A stretch of DNA of 62,217 bases from Nitrospira sp. Ga0074138. GTDB taxonomy: Bacteria; Nitrospirota; Nitrospiria; Nitrospirales; Nitrospiraceae. Shown here one piece after another: positions 56,312-62,217 of the stretch. Location: the NCBI GenBank assembly GCA_001464735.1, contig LNDU01000050.1, forward strand, positions 1 through 62,217, written 5' to 3'. Numbering within the stretch: the stretch's first letter is position 1; every line of letters starts with the position of its first letter. The notes under the pieces were generated by a model that saw nothing but the letters and a program-made list of their open reading frames with translations, was not told the DNA's origin and did no database searches. The translations under genes were made by a program, and so were the position numbers.

Positions 56312-56761
56312 TCAGATGTGGTACATCGGACTGCGCTCGGCATCGATCGTTCGTAACCGCATTGCTAAATGTTCGACAGTAACGTTTTCGAGAACTTTGC
56401 GTTCCGCCTGCTGAACCTGCTCCCAGACGTCACCGAGCAGCAGTTCCGGCTTGGTTGCTTGACGGTCGCGTGTTCGCTGACCGACAAATGACCGATGAAA
56501 GACCGGCCCTTCCAATGCCTCGAAAATATCGGCAACCGACATCGCGGCTGGTTCATGCGTAAGGAGATAGCCTCCTTGGGCACCCCGTTGACTTTCGACT
56601 AAACCGGCCTTCTTCATCGCATGGAGAATCTGTTCGAGAAAACGGGCTGGAATCCCATGACGCCTTGCGATAGCCCGCGCTTGAATCGGGGCTTCTTTTG
56701 CATATGTAGCAAGATCAACGGCTACCATAATTCCGTATGTGGCCCGCATAGACACTTTCAT
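56312..56761 (-). CDS. Rrf2 family transcriptional regulator (CymR-like)
   Basis: 149 aa. N-terminal winged helix (MRATYGIMVAVDLATYAKE; ARRHGIPARFLEQILHAMKKAGLV; RGAQGGYLL wing) and a C-terminal dimer helix. It contains no cysteine, so it cannot hold the Fe-S cluster of IscR-type members. In this it resembles CymR, which controls sulfur genes in Firmicutes. It heads the sulfate assimilation operon, and a palindrome (56770-56783) overlaps its promoter zone. Control of the operon is inferred. Confidence 0.9.
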   Translation of the reverse strand: MKVSMRATYGIMVAVDLATYAKEAPIQARAIARRHGIPARFLEQILHAMKKAGLVESQRGAQGGYLLTHEPAAMSVADIFEALEGPVFHRSFVGQRTRDRQATKPELLLGDVWEQVQQAERKVLENVTVEHLAMRLRTIDAERSPMYHI

Positions 56762-56769
56762 TCTTTATT

Positions 56770-56783
56770 ATTCCTGTCGGAAT
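56770..56783. promoter_or_regulatory. Candidate Rrf2 operator
   Basis: ATTCC-TGTC-GGAAT is a perfect 5-bp inverted repeat with 4-bp spacer, centred 15 bp upstream of the rrf2 start codon and next to a TATTATT stretch. Its location fits autorepression of the sulfate operon. Confidence 0.45.
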
Positions 56784-57060
56784 TGAGCTATCTATACCTT
56801 CTCCTCTCTTAGTCTGTCAAGACACCAGACAACTTCTTTGATCAAGATCGACAGATCTCATAACATTTAGTATGCCAAGCTATCTTTTTAGTGAAATTGT
56901 GAGAATCACGAGAAAGCCATAAGTCTACATCTTTACTATTCATTTCATGCCTGCAAAGCCGCACAGAAAGTAGGCCGGAAGGCTATCGCATCTATAAAAT
57001 CAGATTGACATCGTGTACGCCCTAAGCAATAATCCGACCTCTTCTTCGGGTGGTACCCTC

Positions 57061-57648
57061 ATGTCTGTGTCATCATCTTCATTTACTATTCTGTTACTCA
57101 CAAATGATACGACCATACAAGCCCTGGTGAGACAGGTATTCAAGAGCGCTTCCGTGATGATCGCTCGGGACGTATTGACCTTCCAAAAGGAGTTGCCTCG
57201 ACATCGGTTCGATGCCATCGTGGTGGAATCGCAAGACGGACAGGGACAGATTGGGACGCTTCATGAGCACCTCGACCCTACTCGCACTCTTTGTATCAGC
57301 GGGGCGAAGGCTGTCTTGAAAAAAACGCTGAAAGTAATCCAACTGATGAATCAGCCAGACAGCCCCCAGGAGAACAAATCCCATGAGACCTCCCTGGAGA
57401 GTTATCTTGATGTAAAAATGGGGGAATTCGTCAAGGGGATGCGAAACGGATCAGCTAAAAACCTTCACCCGATTCTGATTTCAGCCGTGGAACGCCCTCT
57501 CATTACTTCAGCGCTCAGGGAAACCAGAGGTAATCAAATACAGGCTGCCGCACTTCTCGGTCTCAACCGTAATACCTTGCGAAAAAAAATCGTGAATCTT
57601 CACATCCCCATCAAACAGACGAAAGCAAGAGCGAATCATAGTGCTTGA
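57061..57648 (+). CDS. Receiver-like regulator with C-terminal Fis-type HTH
   Basis: 195 aa. The N-terminal ~110 residues look like a degenerate receiver or PAS-less signalling fold (FTILLLTNDTTIQALVRQVF, FDAIVVESQDGQG). The usual phosphorylatable aspartate at the end of strand 3 appears replaced by VVESQDG, so phosphorylation is doubtful. The C-terminus is a Fis/NtrC-type HTH (ALRETRGNQIQAAALLGLNR, NTLRKKIVNL). There is no AAA+ domain. ATG 57061 is chosen; a GTG at 57013 is in frame. It precedes the HU gene by 76 nt. Confidence 0.75.
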   Translation: MSVSSSSFTILLLTNDTTIQALVRQVFKSASVMIARDVLTFQKELPRHRFDAIVVESQDGQGQIGTLHEHLDPTRTLCISGAKAVLKKTLKVIQLMNQPDSPQENKSHETSLESYLDVKMGEFVKGMRNGSAKNLHPILISAVERPLITSALRETRGNQIQAAALLGLNRNTLRKKIVNLHIPIKQTKARANHSA

Positions 57649-57724
57649 ACAGGGCTGTCACAGGTGTGCTACCGGGCTCACTTCCCATAAAACCATCTCT
57701 TACCACTCATGAAGGAGGGACATC

Positions 57725-57997
57725 ATGACAAAGGAAGAGCTGATCGCAAAGATGGCTGCTTCAGCTGGAATTACTAAGGTTGCAGCCGGAACCGCCCTCG
57801 AGGCACTCACCGGAGCGGTGACGACCTCGTTAAAGAAAGGGCAGCGCGTCTCTCTCGTCAATTTCGGCACCTTTACGATTTCAAAACGAAAAGCACGTAT
57901 GGGAAGAAATCCACGGACGGGCGAGTCACTCCGAATCCCAGCGACCAAGGTCCCGAAGTTTTCAGCCGGAAAAGAGCTTCGCTCTGCCGTGAGGTAA
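57725..57997 (+). CDS. hup: HU family DNA-binding protein
   Basis: 90 aa. MTKEELIAKMAASAGITKVA dimer helices, then the beta arm RKARMGRNPRTGESLRIPATKVPKF in parts (GRNPRTGE is the intercalating-proline region). It coats and bends DNA. A strong GAAGGAGG site precedes the start. It is a second member of the HU/IHF family in the window, followed by a long terminator hairpin. Confidence 0.93.
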   Translation: MTKEELIAKMAASAGITKVAAGTALEALTGAVTTSLKKGQRVSLVNFGTFTISKRKARMGRNPRTGESLRIPATKVPKFSAGKELRSAVR

Positions 57998-58039
57998 CGG
58001 TACGAAAACTCCTAGGTGTCTGACTCAAGATATTATGAT

Positions 58040-58103
58040 GAAAGAGCACGGTTGCATTCCTTCAGTGAGCTGATGGAGTGCGACCTGCTCTTTCGTTTTC
58101 TTG
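58040..58103 (+). terminator. Long intrinsic terminator after HU gene
   Basis: Near-continuous 24-bp stem: GAAAGAGCA (58040-58048) pairs with TGCTCTTTC (58086-58094), GGTTGCATTCC (58050-58060) with GGAGTGCGACC (58075-58085, three wobbles), and TCAG with CTGA around a TGAG tetraloop. It is followed by GTTTTCTTG. It begins 43 nt after the HU stop. Confidence 0.8.
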
Positions 58104-58130
58104 ACAGTGTCAGTGAGGCTATATTAGCAT
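58101..58130 (+). promoter_or_regulatory. Promoter of tRNA-Val
   Basis: A perfect -35 box TTGACA (58101-58106) is followed by the AT-rich TATATTAGCAT (58120-58130). A -10 near 58122-58128 would lie 15-18 bp away, about 20 bp before the tRNA. The -10 box is weak in consensus. Confidence 0.5.
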
Positions 58131-58145
58131 GCCCCCTCTCTTGAT

Positions 58146-58220
58146 AGGCGCGTAGCTCAGGGGGAGAGCGCTACCTTGACACGGTAGAGGTCGACGGTTC
58201 AAGACCGTCCGCGCCTACCA
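58146..58220 (+). tRNA. tRNA-Val (anticodon GAC)
   Basis: 75 nt including CCA. The acceptor AGGCGCG/CGCGCCT, the D arm GCTC...GAGC, the anticodon stem CTACC/GGTAG with loop TTGACAC (anticodon GAC) and a T arm with GGTTCAAGA all fold. It has its own upstream promoter and a terminator immediately downstream. Confidence 0.95.
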
Positions 58221-58230
58221 TATCAGGCCG

Positions 58231-58276
58231 AGGCACTGGCCTGCCTCTTAGAGGCCCGGTGCCTTTGTTGTTTTTG
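58231..58276 (+). terminator. Terminator after tRNA-Val
   Basis: AGGCACTGGCC (58231-58241) pairs with GGCCCGGTGCCT (58253-58264) with one bulge, followed by TTGTTGTTTTTG. It is a classical intrinsic terminator 10 nt after the tRNA and just before thrS. Confidence 0.75.
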
Positions 58277-58297
58277 TACTGGTGAAATACGTAGGTC

Positions 58298-60226
58298 ATG
58301 AAGATATCGGTCAAAGACGGTCCAAGTGGTGACATTCGAAGCGGCATGACAGTGGGTGGTGCTCTGTCTGACTTAGGTGTCGTCGACCGGGATATTCTCG
58401 CAGCTAAAGTAGACGGAGCGGTTGTTGATTTGTCATGCCCGCTAACTGAAAGTTCGACTCTCGAATTGCTGCGGTTCGACAGTGCAGAAGGCCGTGAGGT
58501 ATACCGCCACAGCAGCACCCACCTCATGGCCCAGGCAGTCAAGGAACTCTTCCCGTCGGTACAATTGACCATCGGCCCAGCCCTGGAAGATAGTTTCTAT
58601 TATGACTTCGCCTTCGAACGTCCTTTTACCCCCGAAGACTTGCAGAGAATTGAAGAGCGCGCTGCTGAAATCATCAAACGTAATCTCGCCATCACAAGGC
58701 GAGAGTTTTCAAAACAAGATGCGATAGATTTTTTCAGGGCCCGTGGAGAGCAGTATAAGGTCGAGCTGATTCAAGGTTTCCCCGATGGAGAGCCGATCAC
58801 CGCCTATACACAGGGCGACTTTGTGGATCTCTGTCGTGGCCCCCATCTCCCTACCACCGGTATCATCGGGGCCATAAAATTACTCACCACTGGTGGGGCC
58901 TATTGGCGTGGCGATGAACGTAATCCAATGTTACAGCGGATCTACGGGACGTCCTTTCCGACACAAGCGGAAGTGGATGCCTACCTGGCCAAGCTGGAAG
59001 AAATTAAGCGACGCGACCACAGAAAAGTTGGAAAAGATTTGGATTTGATCAGCATTCAGGACGAGATCGGACCCGGGCTGGTACTGTGGCATCCAAAAGG
59101 CGCGACAGTCCGCCTATTGATCGAGAATTTCTGGCGAGAGCAGCATATTCGGGATGGGTACCAGCTGGTCTATTCACCGCATACCGCACGTCTTGACCTC
59201 TGGAAAACCAGTGGACACCTCGATTACTATCGCGAAAACATGTTCCCATCGATGAAGCTGGAGGGCAGTGAGTACCAGCTGAAACCGATGAATTGTCCGT
59301 ACCATATCATGATCTATCAATCTCACCTGCGTAGCTATCGAGACCTCCCTATTCGCTATGGAGAACTGGGAACGGTCTACCGCTATGAGCGAACCGGTGT
59401 GCTGCACGGGCTCATGCGGGTACGAGGATTCACGCAGGATGATGCCCATCTCTTCTGCCGCCCGGATCAAATGGAACACGAGGTCAGCCGGGTCTTGGAC
59501 TTTACATTTTTCGTGCTACAGACATTCGGATTCCATCAATTTGAAGTGTTTTTGTCCACGCGGCCCAAAGAGTCCGTGGGTGGTGATGAACATTGGAGCT
59601 TGGCCACCAGCGCATTGGAAGCAGCCCTGAAGAGTCGTAACATCTCCTTTCACCTTGATCCAGGAGGGGGGGCATTTTACGGCCCGAAGATCGACATTAA
59701 GATCAAAGATGCGTTAGGCCGCTCGTGGCAATGTTCCACGGTCCAGGTGGATTTCAATAATCCAGAGCGGTTTGAGCTCAGTTACATCGGAGAGGACGGC
59801 AAAGCCCATCGCCCGATTATGATCCATCGCGCCTTGATGGGATCCATCGAGCGCTTTTTCGGTATTCTGATCGAACATTACGGAGGTGCGTTCCCGACCT
59901 GGCTGGCCCCGGTGCAAGCTGTGGTCATGAACATCACCGATCATCAGCAAGACTACGTCGCGGCCGTCGTGGCACAATTGAAGGCAGCCGGCTTTCGTGC
60001 CGAGCCTGATCTCCGGAACGAAAAGATCGGGTTCAAGATTCGCGAAGCGGAAAAGGCGAAAGTCCCATTCATGTTGGTCGCGGGGAATCGCGAAATGCAG
60101 GATGGGACTCTCTCGGTACGAGGCCGAAGTGGGGCAAATTTGGGCAGCAAGACAGTGGCTGAAGTGTTGGATCTCCTGCAAGCCGAGGTCACGCACACAC
60201 AGCGAGAACTTCAACCTACACATTAA
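58298..60226 (+). CDS. thrS: Threonyl-tRNA synthetase
   Basis: 642 aa, full length for the bacterial enzyme. N-terminal TGS domain (1-60), editing domain with HSSTHLMAQAV (HxxxH zinc/editing site), class II catalytic core (motif 2 YRYERTGVLHGLMRVRGFTQDD in parts, with MNCPYH zinc ligand cysteine; motif 3 MGSIERFFGILIEHYGG) and anticodon-binding domain (LAPVQAVVMNITD onward). It heads thrS-infC-rpmI-rplT, an arrangement common in bacteria. The infC start follows 14 nt after its stop. Confidence 0.97.
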   Translation: MKISVKDGPSGDIRSGMTVGGALSDLGVVDRDILAAKVDGAVVDLSCPLTESSTLELLRFDSAEGREVYRHSSTHLMAQAVKELFPSVQLTIGPALEDSFYYDFAFERPFTPEDLQRIEERAAEIIKRNLAITRREFSKQDAIDFFRARGEQYKVELIQGFPDGEPITAYTQGDFVDLCRGPHLPTTGIIGAIKLLTTGGAYWRGDERNPMLQRIYGTSFPTQAEVDAYLAKLEEIKRRDHRKVGKDLDLISIQDEIGPGLVLWHPKGATVRLLIENFWREQHIRDGYQLVYSPHTARLDLWKTSGHLDYYRENMFPSMKLEGSEYQLKPMNCPYHIMIYQSHLRSYRDLPIRYGELGTVYRYERTGVLHGLMRVRGFTQDDAHLFCRPDQMEHEVSRVLDFTFFVLQTFGFHQFEVFLSTRPKESVGGDEHWSLATSALEAALKSRNISFHLDPGGGAFYGPKIDIKIKDALGRSWQCSTVQVDFNNPERFELSYIGEDGKAHRPIMIHRALMGSIERFFGILIEHYGGAFPTWLAPVQAVVMNITDHQQDYVAAVVAQLKAAGFRAEPDLRNEKIGFKIREAEKAKVPFMLVAGNREMQDGTLSVRGRSGANLGSKTVAEVLDLLQAEVTHTQRELQPTH

Positions 60227-60240
60227 AAAAGAGGTGGCCT

Positions 60241-60747
60241 ATCGTTCCCAAATTGCGTGTGAATCGTGAGATCCGAGTCCGAGAAATTCGTGTCATTGGC
60301 CCGGAAGGAGAACAACTCGGCATCCTTCAGACGCCGGACGCCTTTCGACAGGCTCAGGAAGGCGGCTATGACTTGGTGGAAGTCGCGCCCAACTCCGTCC
60401 CTCCAGTCTGTAGAATTATGGACTTTGGGAAGTATAAGTATGAGTTGAGCAAAAAGGACCATCAAAGTCGGCGCCATCAAAAGTCCACGCAAGTGAAGGA
60501 AATCAAGTTACGCCCACGGACCGATAAGCATGACCTTGAGATTAAAGTTCGGCAGATGAAAACCTTTCTAGAAGAAGGCAATAAAACCAAAGTCACCCTC
60601 ACGTATCGCGGGCGCGAGATGGCCAATCAAGAAATGGGTCGTGCCGTAATGAATTCCGTCATTGAACAATTAGCGCAAGCCGGCACAATCGAGTATGCTC
60701 CCCGCATGGAGGGGCGAAGTTTGATCATGATTGTGGCGCCCAAATAA
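60241..60747 (+). CDS. infC: Translation initiation factor IF-3, AUC start
   Basis: 168 aa. IF3 N domain (NREIRVREIRVIGPEGEQLG), linker helix and C domain (IKLRPRTDKHDLEIKVRQM, in family frame). The frame has no ATG near its beginning. ATC at 60241 lies 4 nt after GAGGTGG (60231-60237), while the first conventional alternative (TTG 60253) is 15 nt away. An ATC start gives the normal family N-terminus (IVPKLRVNREIR). Rare AUU/AUC starts in infC let IF3 repress its own translation, a well-known case in E. coli. Confidence 0.9.
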   Translation: MVPKLRVNREIRVREIRVIGPEGEQLGILQTPDAFRQAQEGGYDLVEVAPNSVPPVCRIMDFGKYKYELSKKDHQSRRHQKSTQVKEIKLRPRTDKHDLEIKVRQMKTFLEEGNKTKVTLTYRGREMANQEMGRAVMNSVIEQLAQAGTIEYAPRMEGRSLIMIVAPK

Positions 60748-60789
60748 TTGACGTGCGATGCGGTGATCGATCAACCAAAGGAATCCTCG

Positions 60790-60984
60790 ATGAAAATGAA
60801 AACGCATAAAGGGACGAGCAAGCGATTTACCAAGACCGGAAGCGGGAAAATCGTCCGCCGCAAGGCGGGCAAGCGGCACATACTGACCAGCAAGCGGCAC
60901 GACCGAAAGCGCCGTCTAAGCGGAACAGCAGTGGTGGATCCCACGGTTGTTGCTACATTGAATCGTCTCCTGCCGTATGCATAG
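60790..60984 (+). CDS. rpmI: 50S ribosomal protein L35
   Basis: 64 aa. MKMKTHKGTSKRFTKTGSGK, then KRHILTSKRHDRKRRLSG, the standard basic L35 sequence. ATG 60790 is the family start; the frame is open further upstream to 60748. Between infC and rplT. Confidence 0.95.
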   Translation: MKMKTHKGTSKRFTKTGSGKIVRRKAGKRHILTSKRHDRKRRLSGTAVVDPTVVATLNRLLPYA

Positions 60985-61036
60985 ACGACGATCGTGTCGT
61001 GTTGTGAATTTCAGGACCCAAAAGGAGTAATCAATC

Positions 61037-61405
61037 ATGCCTCGCGCAAAAGGTGGACCAAAAACTCGGCAACGGAGAAAGAAACGGATCAAGCTGGCGT
61101 CAGGTCAGTATGGCGGGAAAAGCCGCCTCTTTCGATCGGCAACAGAAAGTGTGGATAAGGGCTTAACCTACGCGTACACGGGTCGCAAGAACCGAAAGCG
61201 GGACTTCCGGCAACTATGGATCGCTCGCATCAGCGCAGGCGTTCGGGCCCAAGGGCTGACCTACGGCCGGTTCATCAACGCATTGAAGAAAGCGAATGTG
61301 TTGCTGGATCGAAAGGCCCTGTCGGATATGGCGATCAAAGATTCGGCGGGATTTGAAAAGTTGTGCGGCCTCGCCAAGCAACACCTGACTCCTGCCGCAG
61401 CGTAA
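61037..61405 (+). CDS. rplT: 50S ribosomal protein L20
   Basis: 122 aa. RKKRIKLASGQYGGKSRLFR, YAYTGRKNRKRDFRQLWIAR and the C-terminal ALKKANVLLDRKALSDMAI are typical. L20 starts 50S assembly and represses rpmI-rplT translation in proteobacteria. AAAAGGAG precedes the start. Confidence 0.96.
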   Translation: MPRAKGGPKTRQRRKKRIKLASGQYGGKSRLFRSATESVDKGLTYAYTGRKNRKRDFRQLWIARISAGVRAQGLTYGRFINALKKANVLLDRKALSDMAIKDSAGFEKLCGLAKQHLTPAAA

Positions 61406-61436
61406 TTTAGCAGCTCAGGCACGATGTTCCTGCTCC

Positions 61437-61475
61437 AAGGGGAGGCGGCACTCTATCGCCTCCCCTTCCTTATTT
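61437..61475 (+). terminator. Intrinsic terminator after rplT
   Basis: AAGGGGAGGCG (61437-61447) pairs perfectly with CGCCTCCCCTT (61457-61467) over 11 bp with a 9-nt loop, followed by CCTTATTT. It ends the thrS-infC-rpmI-rplT unit. Confidence 0.85.
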
Positions 61476-61536
61476 CCGAACCCCAATCGGGTGTCCTCCA
61501 TTCACGCTTCATCAACTGTTTAAAATTCTGTCTAGG

Positions 61537-61629
61537 GAGAAGATTGGCCATAACAGTCAAGGCGTTCTTCTCCTGCACGGGATTGAGCCCGTCGTACACA
61601 AAATTGGTCGTGGTGCCGTTGTTGGTTTT
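61537..61629 (-). pseudogene. RHS/YD-repeat protein fragment
   Basis: On the minus strand, NGTTTNFVYDGLNPVQ followed by EKNALTVMANLL is the typical core of an RHS (YD) repeat. Only about 30 codons are recognisable; flanking codons in the same frame do not match. The rest of the 303-bp gap between rplT and the next gene holds the terminator and a 14-bp tandem repeat (61647-61674). It is debris of a larger toxin-like or wall-associated gene. Confidence 0.55.
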
Positions 61630-61646
61630 ACCGGTGCAGTGCGCAA

Positions 61647-61674
61647 AGCTGTTGCAACTGAGCTGTTGCAACTG
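61647..61674. repeat. Two-copy 14-bp tandem repeat
   Basis: AGCTGTTGCAACTG occurs twice head to tail. Each unit contains the palindrome GTTGCAAC. It lies beside the RHS fragment and may mark a deletion junction. Confidence 0.6.
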
Positions 61675-61708
61675 AATGAGGCGTAGGAGTCTGGCAAATG
61701 AATAGCGA

Positions 61709-62011
61709 TCAGCTAACAGAACGCTCGCGGTAACGTTTGAACAGATCAATCACATCTTGAATCGTGAACACCTTCGTCCATTCTTCGGTCGGAATAGGAA
61801 TACCTATCCGTTTCTCCACCTCTTCAACAAAATAAGTGGCGTCGTCGCCATCTCCCCATACATCTCCGACAAGTTTGTCTGTCTTTTTCGGCTCTCGGTG
61901 CGGCTTGTTAAAGAAGCGCACTCTAAGTGAGTCGAGAATGGGAGGCCCCCATCGCTCTTTAAGAACTTCGAAGTGTACCGCTTCTGATTTCTTGGACACG
62001 GTTCTTGCCAT
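61709..62011 (-). CDS. Small acyl-carrier-like hypothetical protein
   Basis: 100 aa. The C-terminal half (YFVEEVEKRIGIPIP, then EEWTKVFTIQDVIDLFKRY) resembles the helix pattern of acyl-carrier-like proteins and the DUF1493 group. A DSL-type serine for phosphopantetheine is not evident; the comparable position reads GDGDDAT. The N-terminus is basic. GGGG is 6 nt before the ATG. Function unknown; it may belong to the same debris region. Confidence 0.5.
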   Translation of the reverse strand: MARTVSKKSEAVHFEVLKERWGPPILDSLRVRFFNKPHREPKKTDKLVGDVWGDGDDATYFVEEVEKRIGIPIPTEEWTKVFTIQDVIDLFKRYRERSVS

Positions 62012-62217
62012 ATTGGCCCCGACCGGCGGGTCGCCTCGTTCGACGATCGTCGTTCCTGAGCCAACGCTGTGCGTCGTACGTTCTCGCCCACCCGGTGAAT
62101 CCCCTGATGACCTGAGGTTCTCGTGCTCTCATGCGGCTGCCGATGGGCTCAGGAAGTCTCGCCGCACCTGAGCCGGGGAGCGAAACCCATGCCGCTCGAC
62201 GAGCCACTGCTCATTAT
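62012..62217. other. Right edge, no supportable complete gene
   Basis: 206 bp to the window end. A minus-strand frame (NEQWLVERHGFRSPAQVRRD) runs in from outside and stops near 62130, so it could be the 3' end of a gene that starts beyond the window. Too short to name. Confidence 0.3.

Noticed and set aside
58221..58297. T-box or other riboswitch before thrS
   Set aside because: The structure is a simple terminator of tRNA-Val with a T run; no T-box core or specifier loop is visible.

Overview
The window looks like chromosomal DNA of a Gram-negative autotroph of the Nitrospirota, most likely a Nitrospira-type nitrifier. This rests on gene content: a cytochrome P460 under a Crp/Fnr-type regulator, MauG-type dihaem protein, Pqi/MCE envelope transport, assimilatory sulfate reduction with a TusA-tailed sulfite reductase, several PCP-reductase-domain proteins in an apparently non-photosynthetic genome, and an aro/cmk/rpsA/ihf superoperon. 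No rRNA is present, so the assignment is an inference.

Layout. 1-6.3 kb: msrB, a frameshifted beta-propeller gene, then a divergent Crp/Fnr regulator facing cytochrome P460, a lipoprotein and a dihaem cytochrome c peroxidase-like protein. 6.4-9.9 kb: translationally coupled pqiA-pqiA-pqiB-pqiC. 10.0-11.0 kb: a DedA-rhodanese reading frame split by one in-frame TAG. 11.0-16.3 kb: a decayed integrative/mobilisable island with a truncated relaxase, MobC-like protein, possible oriT, an AAA ATPase with four operator-like repeats, an excisionase-like protein and a tyrosine integrase whose 3' end runs into tRNA-Arg, the likely attachment site. 16.3-19.4 kb (minus): trmI-SDR-aroE-aroK. 19.5-26.5 kb (plus): NfeD protease plus slipin, a sigma-70 factor, lipB-gdh and small genes. 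26.6-29.4 kb (minus): DD-carboxypeptidase, two small proteins and an FG-GAP lipoprotein. 29.9-40.8 kb (minus): pheA-hisC-aroF-tyrA-aroA-cmk-plsC-rpsA-sppA-ihf-PCP_red, which joins aromatic amino-acid synthesis to translation and nucleoid genes. 40.9-43.8 kb (minus): yebC-ruvA-(Cys-rich secreted protein)-ruvB. 44-49 kb (minus): membrane protein, a second PCP_red protein, Mrp ATPase, OmpA protein and a coiled-coil/helix-hairpin-helix protein with a 97-residue internal duplication. 49.2-56.8 kb (minus): rrf2-sir-cysH-trpD2-cysD-cysNC, a complete APS-dependent sulfate assimilation operon. 57-62 kb (plus): Fis-type regulator, HU, tRNA-Val, thrS-infC-rpmI-rplT, then RHS debris and a small protein.

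Function. The sulfate operon runs from sulfate to sulfide: CysD/CysN make APS, CysH (with Fe-S cysteines) reduces APS to sulfite, and the sulfite reductase makes sulfide. A cysteine-free Rrf2 regulator heads the operon and has a palindrome next to its own start. The P460 gene shares an intergenic region with its likely Crp/Fnr regulator, with a TGTCA-N6-TGACA site between them. infC appears to use an AUC start, as expected for IF3 autoregulation.

Nothing here is clearly a wholly new system. The most unusual items are the tandem PCP_red proteins, the interrupted DedA-rhodanese gene beside the truncated relaxase, the long inverted repeat between cysD and cysN, the diverged CysC domain on CysN, and the duplicated HHH-domain protein paired with an OmpA protein.
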